DNA of 24,322 nucleotides. It comes from JBDSEG01 sp039920165 (GTDB lineage Bacteria; Pseudomonadota; Gammaproteobacteria; Burkholderiales; Burkholderiaceae_C). Of the stretch, positions 1 to 9,014 are shown piece after piece (within the stretch, counting starts at the first letter, position 1; each line of letters starts with the position of its first letter). The DNA lies in NCBI GenBank assembly GCA_039920165.1, contig JBDSEG010000010.1:1-24322 (forward strand), given 5' to 3'. The notes beneath the pieces were generated by a model, which was not told the DNA's origin, ran no database searches, and was given only the letters and a program-made list of their open reading frames with translations. The translations under genes and the position numbers were made by a program.

Positions 1-152
1 TCTCGGCGGGCGGGCACTCCCTGTACCTGCTCGACCGCGGCAACCGGCGCATCGTCGCGTACGCCATCGCGCCCGACGGCAGCCTGACGACGACCGGCGC
101 CACCGCCACCAACAGCCTGCCGGCCAGCGTGGTCGGGCTGACCGCCAACTGA
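1..152 (+). CDS. 3' end of a beta-propeller-like protein (partial)
   Basis: This is the last 49 codons of a gene that begins before the window; the reading frame starts at base 3 and stops with TGA at 150-152. The visible C-terminus contains one blade-like repeat: a Tyr-Leu-Leu-Asp strand, an Asn-Arg-Arg-Ile-Val-Ala-Tyr strand, then Pro-Asp-Gly-Ser-Leu. This pattern is typical of YncE/lactonase-type (7-bladed) beta-propeller proteins, where each blade reports a value and then 'the remaining name, variable, text'. The tail ends shortly after the blade, as expected for a propeller that closes at its C-terminus. The substrate and cellular location cannot be read from this fragment. It is convergent with ligA, 29 nt away. 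The family assignment is an inference from one blade. Confidence 0.6.
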   Translation, partial: SAGGHSLYLLDRGNRRIVAYAIAPDGSLTTTGATATNSLPASVVGLTAN

Positions 153-166
153 GCGTTCGCCTTGAC

Positions 167-196
167 GGCCGGGCGCGCCGATCAGGCCGCCCGGCC
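167..196. terminator. Hairpin between convergent propeller gene and ligA
   Basis: An 8-bp perfect stem (GGCCGGGC at 167-174, GCCCGGCC at 189-196) encloses a 14-nt loop and spans the ligA stop codon. It lies where two genes converge, so it could end transcription from either side. There is no T-tract on either strand, so it is a terminator-like structure only, and a stem of this length can arise by chance in GC-rich DNA. Confidence 0.35.
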
Positions 197-2269
197 GAGC
201 AATTCGCGCAGCCCGGCTTCGTCGATGACCTCGACGCCGAGCTCGCGCGCCTTGTCGAGCTTGCCGCCCGCCTCGGTGCCGGCGACGACGCAATGCGTCT
301 TCTTCGACACCGAGCCCGAGACCTTCGCGCCGGCCGCTTCGAGCATCGCCTTGGCATCCTCGCGCGAGAGCGTCGGCAGCGTTCCGGTCAGCACGAAGCT
401 GAGGCCGGCGAGCGGCAGCGCCTGCAGTGCGGGCGTGCCGTCGTGCTCGTCCCAGGCGATGCCGGCCGCGCGAAGCTGATCGACCACCTCGCGGTTGTGC
501 GGCTGCTCAAAAAAGGTGCGGATGCTTTGCGCGACGATGCCGCCCACGTCGGCGACCTGCAGCAGCTGCTCGACGCTCGCTACCATCAGCCGGTCGAGGC
601 TGCCGAAATGGCGCGCCAGATCCTTGGCCGTCGTCTCGCCGACATGCCGGATGCCGAGGCCGTACAGAAAGCGCGCGAGCGTCGTGCGCTTGCTTTTCGC
701 CAGGCCCTCGAGCAGGTTGGCGGCGCTTTTCGCGCCCATCCGGTCGAGCGCGCCGAGCTGGTCGAGGTCGAGCGCGTAGACATCGGGCAGGCTGTGCACC
801 ACGCCGGCGTCGACGAGCTGGTCGACCAGCTTGTCGCCGAGGCCCTCGATGTCGAGCGCGCGGCGCTGCGCGAAATGCAGGATCGCCTGCTTGCGCTGCG
901 CCGGGCAGAAGAGCCCGCCCGAGCAGCGCCAGTCGACCTCACCTTCCTCGCGCACGATGGCACTCGCGCAGATCGGGCACTTGCCGCCGAGCTGGCGTTG
1001 CAGGTTGAACGGCTCGCCGGCATCGGCCGGACGGCGTTCGAGCACCACGCCGACCACCTCGGGGATCACGTCGCCGGCGCGCCGCACGATGACGGTATCG
1101 CCGATGCGCACATCCTTGCGCCGCGCTTCGTCCTCGTTGTGCAGCGTCGCGTTCGACACCGTCGTGCCGCCGACGAAGACCGGCTCGAGCTTGGCGACCG
1201 GCGTCAGCTTGCCGGTGCGCCCGACCTGGATATCGATGCCGCGCAAAAGCGTCGTCTGCTCCTGCGCCGGGTATTTGTGCGCGACCGCCCAGCGCGGTTC
1301 GCGCGAGACGAAGCCCAGGCGCCTTTGCAGCGCGACCGGATTGACTTTGTAGACCACGCCGTCGATATCGAAGGGCAGCGCGTCGCGCTTCGCGCCGACG
1401 CTGCGGTGAAAGTCCAGCAGGCCGTCCGGCCCCTGCACCACGGCACGCTCGGTGCTCACTGGCAGCCCCATCGCCGCGACGGCATCCATCACCGCGCTGT
1501 GGGTCGAGGGCGGCTCCCAGCCCCGCACATCGCCAAGTCCGTAGGCATAGAAATCGAGCGGCCGGCGCTTCGCAATCGCCGGATCGAGCTGTCGCAGCGC
1601 ACCGGCCGCCGCATTGCGTGGATTGACAAAGGTCTTTTCGTTGCGCGCCCCGCCGGCGATCAGTTCGCGTTGGCGCTCGTTCAGCGTCTCGAACGCCACG
1701 CGCCGCATGAACACTTCGCCGCGCACTTCGAGCACGTCGGCATCGATGTCGAGCAGGCGCAGCGGGATGCGCGCGATGGTGCGGATGTTCTGCGTCACCT
1801 CCTCGCCGGTCTCGCTGTCGCCGCGCGTCGCTGCCTGCACAAGCACGCCGCGCTCGTAGCGCAGATTCACCGCCAGCCCGTCGAATTTCAGTTCCGCTGC
1901 GTACTCGAGCGGCGGGTCGTCGGCCGTGAGTTGCAGCTCGCGCCGCACCCGCGCATCGAAGGCCAGCGCCCCACTCGCCTCGGTCACGGTCTCGGTGCGG
2001 ATGCTCAGCATCGGCACCGCATGGCGCACCGGAACGAAGCCGTCGAGCACCTGGCCGATCACCCGTTGCGTCGGCGAATCGGCGCTGCGTAGTTGCGGGT
2101 GCGCCGCCTCGATCGCCTGCAATTCCTGGAACAGCCGGTCGTATTCGGCGTCGGGGAGCTGCGGATCGTCGAGCACGTAGTAGCGGTGAGCGAGATGTCG
2201 CAACCGATCGCGCAGTTCGCCGGCGCGCCGGACGGCCGGTTCGGGGTCAAGCGGTTGCGGCTCGGTCAT
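182..2269 (-). CDS. ligA: NAD-dependent DNA ligase LigA
   Basis: LigA seals nicks in duplex DNA during replication and repair, using NAD+ to adenylate an active-site lysine. The protein is 695 aa, the usual size for the family. The N-terminal Ia domain carries the HxxxYYxxDxPxxxDxEYD pattern (about residues 28-45). The adenylation motif KFDG is at 128-131, so Lys128 is the expected nucleotidyl acceptor. The zinc finger cysteines are at 431, 434, 449 and 455, with the same spacing (3, 15, 6) as E. coli LigA. Helix-hairpin-helix repeats follow (about 480-600), and a C-terminal BRCT domain fills about 615-695. The reading frame extends further upstream, but the ATG at 2269 gives the family N-terminus, and the upstream part crosses a palindromic repeat. 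It is the last gene of the smc-zipA-ligA run. Its own start follows the repeat directly, so the repeat is part of its leader. Confidence 0.97.
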   Translation of the reverse strand: MTEPQPLDPEPAVRRAGELRDRLRHLAHRYYVLDDPQLPDAEYDRLFQELQAIEAAHPQLRSADSPTQRVIGQVLDGFVPVRHAVPMLSIRTETVTEASGALAFDARVRRELQLTADDPPLEYAAELKFDGLAVNLRYERGVLVQAATRGDSETGEEVTQNIRTIARIPLRLLDIDADVLEVRGEVFMRRVAFETLNERQRELIAGGARNEKTFVNPRNAAAGALRQLDPAIAKRRPLDFYAYGLGDVRGWEPPSTHSAVMDAVAAMGLPVSTERAVVQGPDGLLDFHRSVGAKRDALPFDIDGVVYKVNPVALQRRLGFVSREPRWAVAHKYPAQEQTTLLRGIDIQVGRTGKLTPVAKLEPVFVGGTTVSNATLHNEDEARRKDVRIGDTVIVRRAGDVIPEVVGVVLERRPADAGEPFNLQRQLGGKCPICASAIVREEGEVDWRCSGGLFCPAQRKQAILHFAQRRALDIEGLGDKLVDQLVDAGVVHSLPDVYALDLDQLGALDRMGAKSAANLLEGLAKSKRTTLARFLYGLGIRHVGETTAKDLARHFGSLDRLMVASVEQLLQVADVGGIVAQSIRTFFEQPHNREVVDQLRAAGIAWDEHDGTPALQALPLAGLSFVLTGTLPTLSREDAKAMLEAAGAKVSGSVSKKTHCVVAGTEAGGKLDKARELGVEVIDEAGLRELLGRAA

Positions 2270-2292
2270 GAGGTGATCTCGACGAAATTCCT

Positions 2293-2385
2293 GGACGCGA
2301 AGGCGCCACGGGCGCAAAGAACGCCAAGGAAGAGAAGTCCTTTTCTTTTCTCCGCGATCTTTGCGACCTTCGCGTCTTTGCGTCC
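2293..2385. repeat. 93-bp imperfect palindromic intergenic repeat, copy 1
   Basis: The element begins GGACGCGAAGG and ends CGCGTCTTTGCGTCC. The two arms are roughly reverse complements built from GACGCGAAG/GCAAAG-type units around an A/T-rich centre. A second copy in the same orientation lies at 13160-13251; both share the ends and an internal ACGCCAAGGAA block. This copy sits between the zipA-like gene and ligA inside one minus-strand gene run. Repeats with this GACGCGAAG...CTTCGCGTC flavour recur in intergenic DNA of beta- and gammaproteobacteria from general knowledge; I did not identify a named family. Confidence 0.8.
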
Positions 2386-2418
2386 CGAAACTTCGACCCG
2401 TTGCAGCCGCCGACGCTC

Positions 2419-3501
2419 TCAGCTGAACAGCCGCCGCGCCGCCATGGATCCCGCTGGCAGGTCGCGCTTTGCCAGCGCCCCGTACAGCCGGTCGAGTTCC
2501 TTGCCGATGCCCTCGAAACCCGTGTCGCTGAGCGGCTGGCCGTTGTCGTCGACGATGGAGGCATCGAGCGATTCGGCGAGCGCCTTGGCGCTGCGTTGCC
2601 AAGCCGCGAAAGGTGCTTCGGCAGGGTCGGTCTGCGGCACATCGAAGGCGAGCGTGGCACTGCGCAGCGCGGCCTGCTGCGGGTCGTCGGCGAGAGCGGC
2701 GGCGCTGTCGTAGGCGAGCGTCAGGGCCGGCGGCGCTCCGTCTTCGGATCCCGGCAGCACCAGCCGGCCGGGCAGTGCGCCCGGGACGAAGCCGTGCTGG
2801 CCGGCGCGCTGCTGCAGATAGCCGATGCTCCACGCTGCGCCGCGGCTGCGCAGCTGCAACGCGAGCTGCGCATCATGCTCGCCGGCAAAGGCGTCGAGTT
2901 CGCGCGCCCGCGCCACCACGTCGAGCATGTCAGGCAGGTCGGTCATCGCACCGATCGCATCGGCGAAGGCCTGGACCTTCTGCACGAACTCGGAATATTC
3001 GATCTCGTTGAGCGCACCGCCACGGTTGGCGAGCTGAACGGCGGCCTGCAACTCGCCGTATTGCTGGCCGGGCGCGACGCTTTCCCACTCGCCGGTCGTC
3101 GCATTGAGGCCCTCGACCAGGAAAGGCTTGCTGCCGGCACGCCGCGTTGCCGGCAGGTGCGCAGCGAGCATCTCGGCGCTTACCGGCGCTTCGATGCGCA
3201 ACACGGCGATGGCATCGATCAGCGCATCGATGCGCGCCACGAAACGGCGCGGCGCCGGGACGTCGGCGATCGCGGCCGGCGTGCCGGCGGGCGCATCGAC
3301 CGCGCCCTGCGCGGCGGGCGGGGCGACGGGATCGCCGAGCACCGGCTCGATCGGTTCGCGCGGCAGCACTCCTTCCGCATTGCTCGACCGTTTGGGCCGC
3401 GCCTTGCGCGCCGTGTAGATACCGTGGGCGAGGATGGCGGCGAGCACCACGGCGCCGAGTGCGGCGAGGGCGAGGGTCAGGTCGTTGAAGGCCAGTGGCA
3501 T
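2419..3501 (-). CDS. zipA: ZipA-like cell division protein
   Basis: ZipA tethers FtsZ polymers to the inner membrane at the septum. The 360-aa protein has the ZipA plan: an N-terminal membrane anchor (about residues 8-27) followed at once by a basic stretch (Arg-Lys-Ala-Arg-Pro-Lys-Arg), then a Pro/Ala-rich linker (about 45-85), and a C-terminal globular region (about 205-340) resembling the ZipA FtsZ-binding domain. Betaproteobacterial ZipA proteins are divergent and carry an extra conserved block before the C-terminal domain, seen here at about 85-190. Position between smc and ligA is a conserved betaproteobacterial arrangement and supports the call. The ATG at 3501 immediately precedes the membrane anchor. 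Identification rests on architecture and context more than on residue identity. Confidence 0.82.
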   Translation of the reverse strand: MPLAFNDLTLALAALGAVVLAAILAHGIYTARKARPKRSSNAEGVLPREPIEPVLGDPVAPPAAQGAVDAPAGTPAAIADVPAPRRFVARIDALIDAIAVLRIEAPVSAEMLAAHLPATRRAGSKPFLVEGLNATTGEWESVAPGQQYGELQAAVQLANRGGALNEIEYSEFVQKVQAFADAIGAMTDLPDMLDVVARARELDAFAGEHDAQLALQLRSRGAAWSIGYLQQRAGQHGFVPGALPGRLVLPGSEDGAPPALTLAYDSAAALADDPQQAALRSATLAFDVPQTDPAEAPFAAWQRSAKALAESLDASIVDDNGQPLSDTGFEGIGKELDRLYGALAKRDLPAGSMAARRLFS

Positions 3502-3540
3502 CTTGGTCGTCGTTTTCGAAGCCTTGAGTGGAAAGGTACG

Positions 3541-6500
3541 TCAGGCAGCCTGAGCCATGCCGACCGCGCTGTCCATGTCGACCGTGACGATGCGCGAGAC
3601 GCCTTGCTCCTGCATCGTGACACCGATCAGCTGGCCGGCCATTTCCATCGCGATCTTGTTGTGGCTGATGAACAGGAATTGCGTCGCCTTGGCCATCTCC
3701 TTCACCAGTGCGGCATAGCGTTCGGTATTGGCGTCGTCGAGCGGCGCGTCGACCTCGTCGAGCAGGCAGAACGGCGCCGGGTTGAGCTGGAAGATCGCGA
3801 AGACGAGCGCGATCGCAGTCAGCGCCTTCTCGCCACCCGACAGCAGGTGGATGCTCGCGTTCTTCTTGCCCGGCGGTTGCGCCATCACCTGCACGCCCGA
3901 GTCGAGAATCTCGGCGCCGGTCATCACCAGCCGCGCCGTGCCGCCGCCGAACAGGCTCGGAAACATGCGGCCGAAATGCTCATTGACCTGGTCGAAGGTG
4001 CTGGCGAGCAGCTCGCGGGTTTCCAGGTCGATGCGGTGGATTGCATCGGTCAGCGTCGCGATGGCCTCGTTCAGGTCGGCGCTTTGCGCATCGAGGAAGG
4101 TCTTGCGTTCGCGCGCGCTGCCGAGCTCGTCGAGTGCGGCCAGGTTGACCGCACCGAGTGCTTCGACCTCGTGGGCGATGCGGTCGATCTCGGGCTGCAG
4201 GCCGGGCAGGCGAATGACGTCCGCCTCGATGCCTGCGGCCAGCGCCGGCAGATCGGCGTGCGCGGCGCCGAGCTGTTCGAGATACTGCGCGCCGCCAAGC
4301 ATCGCGGCCTGCTCTTCGAGTTGCAGCTTGACGATGCGGTCGCGCAGCGGCTGCAGGCTTTGCTCGTGCGCGAGGCGCTGTTCGTCGGCCTTGCGCAGGC
4401 GCTGGGTCAGGTCGTCGTAGTCGCTGCGCGCGGCGCCCAGCGCGGCTTCGCGCTCGAGGCGCAAGGCGAGCGCCGCCTGCAGTCCGGCCTGCTCCGCCGC
4501 GTCGGTCAGGCGCGCGAGTTCGTCGCGCAACTGCACCGCGGCCTGCTCGTTGTCGGCCAGCTGGCGCTGCGCGGCCTCCGCACTGCGCAGCAGTTCGTCG
4601 CGCCGCGCGGCGAGCGTGCGCACGCCGAACTGCGCTTCCTGGGCCTGACGCTCGACGCCGCGCAAGTGCTCGCGCGCTTGCGCGAGCTGCCGCTCGCCGC
4701 CAATGACCGCATCCTCGAGAGCGGCGTGGCGCTCCTGCTCGGTGGCGAGCGCGCTGTCGAGTTCTTCGAAGCGCACTTCTGCTCCCGCAGCGCGCTCATC
4801 GAGCGCGGCGAGCGAGGCCGCGAGCTCGGCGAGTTCGCCGTCGAGCTGGCCGCGCCGCGCGCTGGTGTGCTCGGCGAGCTGGGTCAGGCGCAGCAGCTCG
4901 ACCTGCAGCCGGTGCGCGCCGGTTTGCGCCTCGCCGGCTTCGCGGCGCAGCACAAGCAGCTGCTGCGATGCCTGGGTGAAGGCGGACTCGGTACGCACGA
5001 GCGCGCTGCGCACGCTTTCCTCGATCAGCACCTGGGCCCGCAGCTGGCGCGCGAGGTTCTCGATTTCCTGGGCCCGCGCGAGCAGCCCGGCCTGTTCGGA
5101 ATCGGGCGCATAGAAGCTGACAGCGAAGGTGCTGACCGCGTGGCCGTCGCGGGTCATGATGACTTCGCCGTGCGTCAAGCGGTCGCGCGCGGCCAGCGCC
5201 TCGTCCAGGTCGGCCGCGGTGTAGACGCCTTCGAGCCAGTCGTTCAGCAAGGCCTGCAAGGCCTCGTCCGACAGGCGCAGCAGATCGGACAGGCGCGCGA
5301 GCGTGCGGTGGGTGTTGGCGATCGCGCCACTCGGTGGCATATAGAAGGCGAGCTTGGCCGGCGGCGCATCGGTGGCGAAGGCGCGTACCGTCTCGAGCTT
5401 GCCGACCTGCAAGGCGGCCATGCGCTCACGCAAAGCGGCTTCGAGCGCGGTCTCCCAACCGGGTTCGATGTGGATGCGGGTCCACAACCCGGCCAGTCCG
5501 GTGAGGCCGTGGCGCGCCAGCCAGGGCTTGAGCTTGCCCTCGGTCTGCACCTTCTCCTGCAGCGCGCGCAACGCATCCAGGCGCGCCCCCAGACCGGAGC
5601 GGGTCGCCCCTTCGCGATTGCTGGCAGCCTGCGCGGCACGTCGCTCGTCGTCGCGCAGCGGCACCTGCTCGCTGAGCTCGTGCAGCCCCGCCTCGGCAAG
5701 TTCGCGCGCCGCATCGGCCCGAGCGTGCTGCTGCTGCAGATCGGCCAGGCGCTGCGGCTCGGGCGCGGCAAGCTGCGTGTGCTCGGCCTGCAGGCGATCG
5801 CGCCGGCCCGCCTGGCCACGCCGCTGCTCGGAAAGGCTGCGCGACTCGCTCGCCAGCACCTGGATCTGCTGCTGAAGCGCCGCGACCGCGCCGCGCTGCA
5901 CGTTGGCCGCGGTCTGGGCAGCGCGCAACGCGTCCTCGACAACCGGCAATCCCTGCGCCGCTTCGGCGGCCTGAGCCACGAGCCGTTCGCCCTGAGCCTG
6001 CGCGTCGGTCATGCGCAGGCCGATCTGCTCGAGCTCGGTGCGCGCCTGCGCGAGCCGGTCGGCCCACTGCGCACTCTGCGCTTCGAGTTCGGCCTGCCGC
6101 TGCTGAGCTCGCTCGCGACCCTGCACGACATAGCGAATGCGCTCTTCGAGCCGGCTCACTTCGAGCGCGGCTTCGGCGAGCGATCCTTGCGACGCGTGCA
6201 GCGTGTCGCCGGCCGCGTAGTGGCGCTGGCGCAGGCCTTCGAGGCTGAGCTCGGTATGGCGCAGCTCGGCGCTGCGCGCTTCGAGCGCGGTCAGCGCCGC
6301 CTGCACCGCGGCCTTGACGCGAAGCTCCTCGGCCGCCGCGTCGCGGTGCTTCAGAAACCACAGCTGTTGCTGCTTGCGTTCGCCGTCGAGCTGCAGCGCG
6401 CGGTAGCGGCCCGCGACCTCGGCTTGCTTCTCGAGCTTGGCGAGGTTGGCATCGAGTTCGCGCAGGATGTCCTCGACCCGGGTCAGGTTCTCGCGCGTAT

Positions 6501-7056
6501 CGTGCAGCCGATGGTCGGTCTCGCGCCGGCGCTCCTTGTATTTGGAGACCCCGGCGGCCTCTTCGAGAAACAGGCGCAGCTCCTCGGGCTTGCTCTCGAT
6601 GATCCGGCTGATGGTGCCCTGGCCGATGATGGCGTAGGCGCGCGGGCCCAGGCCGGTGCCGAGAAAAACGTCCTGCACGTCGCGCCGACGCACCGGCTGG
6701 TTGTTGATGTGGTAGCTGCTCGCGCCGTCGCGCGTCAGCACGCGCTTGACGGCGATCTCGGCGAACTGGTTCCACTGACCGCCGGCGCGTGCATCCTCGT
6801 TGCCGAAGATCAGCTCGACGCTGGCGCGGTTGGCCGGCTTGCGCAGGCCCGAGCCGCCGAAGATCACATCCTGCATCGACTCGCCGCGCAGCTCGCTCGC
6901 CTTGCTTTCGCCAAGCACCCAGCGTACCGCGTCCATGATGTTCGACTTGCCGCAGCCGTTCGGCCCGACCACGCCGACGAGCTGCCCCGGAAGCTGGAAG
7001 TGGGTCGGCTCGGCGAAGGACTTGAAGCCCGACAGCTTGATCGAATTCAGACGCAT
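3541..7056 (-). CDS. smc: Chromosome segregation ATPase SMC
   Basis: SMC forms the two-armed core of the bacterial condensin that loads on DNA with ScpA and ScpB and organises chromosomes before segregation. The 1171-aa length is typical. The N-terminal head has the SMC opening (hydrophobic start, Gly-Phe-Lys-Ser-Phe) and Walker A GPNGCGKSN at 31-39. Long coiled coils flank a hinge at roughly 500-650. The C-terminal head carries the ABC signature LSGGEK at 1072-1077 and a Walker B ending in Asp1100-Glu1101, followed by the D-loop. Both heads are intact, so the protein should be functional. It is the first gene of the smc-zipA-ligA run, 39 nt ahead of zipA, and is divergent from queF. The start at 7056 gives the canonical SMC N-terminus. 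Confidence 0.97.
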   Translation of the reverse strand: MRLNSIKLSGFKSFAEPTHFQLPGQLVGVVGPNGCGKSNIMDAVRWVLGESKASELRGESMQDVIFGGSGLRKPANRASVELIFGNEDARAGGQWNQFAEIAVKRVLTRDGASSYHINNQPVRRRDVQDVFLGTGLGPRAYAIIGQGTISRIIESKPEELRLFLEEAAGVSKYKERRRETDHRLHDTRENLTRVEDILRELDANLAKLEKQAEVAGRYRALQLDGERKQQQLWFLKHRDAAAEELRVKAAVQAALTALEARSAELRHTELSLEGLRQRHYAAGDTLHASQGSLAEAALEVSRLEERIRYVVQGRERAQQRQAELEAQSAQWADRLAQARTELEQIGLRMTDAQAQGERLVAQAAEAAQGLPVVEDALRAAQTAANVQRGAVAALQQQIQVLASESRSLSEQRRGQAGRRDRLQAEHTQLAAPEPQRLADLQQQHARADAARELAEAGLHELSEQVPLRDDERRAAQAASNREGATRSGLGARLDALRALQEKVQTEGKLKPWLARHGLTGLAGLWTRIHIEPGWETALEAALRERMAALQVGKLETVRAFATDAPPAKLAFYMPPSGAIANTHRTLARLSDLLRLSDEALQALLNDWLEGVYTAADLDEALAARDRLTHGEVIMTRDGHAVSTFAVSFYAPDSEQAGLLARAQEIENLARQLRAQVLIEESVRSALVRTESAFTQASQQLLVLRREAGEAQTGAHRLQVELLRLTQLAEHTSARRGQLDGELAELAASLAALDERAAGAEVRFEELDSALATEQERHAALEDAVIGGERQLAQAREHLRGVERQAQEAQFGVRTLAARRDELLRSAEAAQRQLADNEQAAVQLRDELARLTDAAEQAGLQAALALRLEREAALGAARSDYDDLTQRLRKADEQRLAHEQSLQPLRDRIVKLQLEEQAAMLGGAQYLEQLGAAHADLPALAAGIEADVIRLPGLQPEIDRIAHEVEALGAVNLAALDELGSARERKTFLDAQSADLNEAIATLTDAIHRIDLETRELLASTFDQVNEHFGRMFPSLFGGGTARLVMTGAEILDSGVQVMAQPPGKKNASIHLLSGGEKALTAIALVFAIFQLNPAPFCLLDEVDAPLDDANTERYAALVKEMAKATQFLFISHNKIAMEMAGQLIGVTMQEQGVSRIVTVDMDSAVGMAQAA

Positions 7057-7195
7057 GGAAGGGTCGAGAGAATCAGCGCCTGAATGATGCTAAGTGGTTG
7101 ATTCAGCAGCAGAAAACCGCTGTCGTCGGAGCGTTCGAAGAGGCGCGATGATAGCATCGCGTCCCCGCCGACCGGCCCCTTGCCGACCCCCTTCC
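7057..7195. promoter_or_regulatory. Divergent promoter region smc / queF
   Basis: These 139 bp separate the starts of smc (minus) and queF (plus), so promoters for both runs are expected here. A small inverted repeat (GCGATG at 7145-7150, CATCGC at 7155-7160) lies about 40 nt before queF and could be an operator or part of a -10 region. I cannot assign convincing -35/-10 pairs, and there is no preQ1 riboswitch-like C-rich hairpin that I can recognise ahead of queF. Confidence 0.4.
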
Positions 7196-7666
7196 ATGGC
7201 CAAGAAAATTTCCCCAGCTTCCATCGCGCCGCAGCGTGCGATGCCGGTGAATCCGCCCACCGCGCCGAGCAAGCAGCTGCATGTCTTTGCGAACCCGGCG
7301 CCGCAGCGCGACTACCTGATCCAGTTCGAGATTCCGGAATTCACCTGCCACTGCCCGCTCACCGGGCAGCCCGATTTCGCACACCTGCGCATCGAGATGG
7401 TGGCCGACGCGCTGTGCATCGAGCTCAAGAGTCTGAAGATGTATATGTGGAGCTTTCGCAATGAAGGTGCATTCCACGAGAAGGTGACCAACGATATCGT
7501 CGACGCGATCGTCCAGGCCGCCGATCCGCGATTCGTGCGCCTCACCGCGCGCTGGTTCGTGCGCGGCGGCATCTATACCAACGTCGTCGCCGAGCATCGG
7601 CGCAAGGGATGGAAGGCGGCACCGATGGTGGCGTTGCCCGCGGCGGGAGCGATAGGCACTGTCTGA
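7196..7666 (+). CDS. queF: preQ0 reductase QueF (short, type I)
   Basis: QueF reduces the nitrile 7-cyano-7-deazaguanine (preQ0) to the amine preQ1 with two NADPH, a late cytoplasmic step in making queuosine for tRNA. The 156-aa protein is of the short single-domain type (as in Bacillus), not the long double-domain enterobacterial type. Key features are the EFTCHCP...GQPDFA segment with the expected catalytic Cys53 and Asp60, and the substrate-binding ELKSLK at 76-81 followed by Tyr-Met-Trp-Ser-Phe-Arg-Asn-Glu. The ATG at 7196 begins a 45-residue lead-in that is a little longer than in Bacillus; the frame stays open upstream to 7094 but with no family-like sequence. No good Shine-Dalgarno is visible. 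It heads the plus-strand run into dapC, 92 nt ahead of it. Confidence 0.95.
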   Translation: MAKKISPASIAPQRAMPVNPPTAPSKQLHVFANPAPQRDYLIQFEIPEFTCHCPLTGQPDFAHLRIEMVADALCIELKSLKMYMWSFRNEGAFHEKVTNDIVDAIVQAADPRFVRLTARWFVRGGIYTNVVAEHRRKGWKAAPMVALPAAGAIGTV

Positions 7667-7758
7667 CCTGGGGTGGTCGCGCCCGCCAGAGCCACGCCAA
7701 TTGCGTCAACGCCGTGCCGGGGCCGAATGGGTGCATCGGGCGCATCGATAATTCGCCG

Positions 7759-8973
7759 ATGAATCCGCTGCTCGGCAAGCTCCATCCCTATCCCTTCGAG
7801 CGGCTGCGCGAACTGACCCGCGGCATCACACCGAATCCGGAATTCAGCCCGATCGGCCTCGGCATCGGCGAACCGCGCCATGCGACGCCCGAACTCATCA
7901 AGCAGGCATTGCGCAACGGGCTGGACGGCCTCGCCACCTATCCCCCGACGGCCGGCGAGCCGGCGCTGCGCGAGGCGATCGCGGGCTGGGTGTCGCGGCG
8001 CTACGGCGTGACGCTTGATCCGAACGCGCAGGTGCTGCCGGTGAACGGTTCGCGCGAGGCCTTGTTCGCGCTGGCGCAGACGGTGATCGATCCGAGCCGC
8101 CCGGGCGCCACCGTTGTCTGCCCGAATCCGTTCTATCAAATCTACGAGGGCGCGGCGCTGCTCGCGGGGGCGCAGACCTGCTTCGTCGCGAGCGACCCCA
8201 AGCGCAATTTCGCCGCCGACTGGGCCGCCGTTCCCGCAGCGACCTGGGCCGCGACGCAACTGCTGTATGTGTGTTCGCCGGGCAACCCGACCGGCGCGGT
8301 GATGCCGCTGTCTGAATGGCGAATGTTGTTCGAGCTCGCGGACCGGCACGGCTTCGTGATCGCTTCGGACGAGTGCTACTCGGAGATCTATTTCCGCGAC
8401 GAGCCGCCGCTCGGTTCGCTCGAAGCCGCGACCCGGCTGGGGCGCGCCGATTTCAAGAACCTGATCGCCTTCACGAGCCTGTCCAAGCGCTCCAACGTTC
8501 CGGGCCTGCGCAGCGGTTTCGTCGCCGGCGACGCGGCCGTGCTGCGCTCCTTTCTGTTGTACCGCACCTACCACGGCAGCGCGATGGGCAAGGCGGTGCA
8601 GACGGCGAGCATCGCGGCCTGGAACGACGAAGCGCACGTGGTCGCCAACCGCGAGCTGTACCGCGCTAAATTCGCGCAGGTGACGCCGATCGTCGCCGAC
8701 GTGCTCGACGTGGCGCTGCCCGACGCGGGCTTCTATCTGTGGGCCGATATGGCGCGCCGCTTGCCCGGGGCCGACGACGTCGCTTTCGCCCTCGCGCTGC
8801 TCGCTCAATACAATGTCGCGGTGCTGCCGGGCAGCCTGCTCGCGCGGGAGGTGCAGGGCGTCAACCCGGGGGCCGGCCGGATCCGCTTGGCGCTGGTGGC
8901 GGGGGTCGAGGAATGCCTAGAAGCCGCGCGCCGCATCCAGACCTTCGTTCCAAACTATCTGCGCTCACGGTGA
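7759..8973 (+). CDS. dapC: N-succinyldiaminopimelate aminotransferase DapC
   Basis: DapC is a PLP enzyme that converts N-succinyl-2-amino-6-ketopimelate to N-succinyl-L,L-diaminopimelate using glutamate, in the succinylase branch of lysine and meso-DAP synthesis. The 404-aa protein is a fold-type I aminotransferase. It has SPGNPTG at 173-179, the SDECYSEIYF cofactor segment at 203-212, and SLSKRS with the expected PLP-binding Lys243, followed by GLRSGF. The N-terminus (MNPLLGKLHPYPFERL) is the characteristic DapC opening and fixes the ATG at 7759, although the frame extends upstream to 7609. Direct linkage to dapD (41-nt gap) and dapE makes DapC much more likely than a general aspartate aminotransferase. 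Confidence 0.95.
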   Translation: MNPLLGKLHPYPFERLRELTRGITPNPEFSPIGLGIGEPRHATPELIKQALRNGLDGLATYPPTAGEPALREAIAGWVSRRYGVTLDPNAQVLPVNGSREALFALAQTVIDPSRPGATVVCPNPFYQIYEGAALLAGAQTCFVASDPKRNFAADWAAVPAATWAATQLLYVCSPGNPTGAVMPLSEWRMLFELADRHGFVIASDECYSEIYFRDEPPLGSLEAATRLGRADFKNLIAFTSLSKRSNVPGLRSGFVAGDAAVLRSFLLYRTYHGSAMGKAVQTASIAAWNDEAHVVANRELYRAKFAQVTPIVADVLDVALPDAGFYLWADMARRLPGADDVAFALALLAQYNVAVLPGSLLAREVQGVNPGAGRIRLALVAGVEECLEAARRIQTFVPNYLRSR

Positions 8974-9014
8974 GCGCCGGACCCCGCCCATCACCGCACA
9001 GAGAACCACCCGCC

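Noticed and set aside
293..2092. A 599-codon plus-strand open frame opposite ligA
   Set aside because: It has the same explanation: a shadow of ligA, with no recognisable motif or ribosome-binding site.
2401..7083. A 1560-codon open frame on the plus strand across smc and part of zipA
   Set aside because: It is antisense to the unmistakable smc gene. Its composition (Arg/Leu/Ala/Gln/His-rich, no domains) is what the complementary strand of GC-rich coding sequence yields.
7057..7195. preQ1 riboswitch ahead of queF
   Set aside because: No compact C-rich hairpin with an A-rich tail next to a ribosome-binding site could be recognised.
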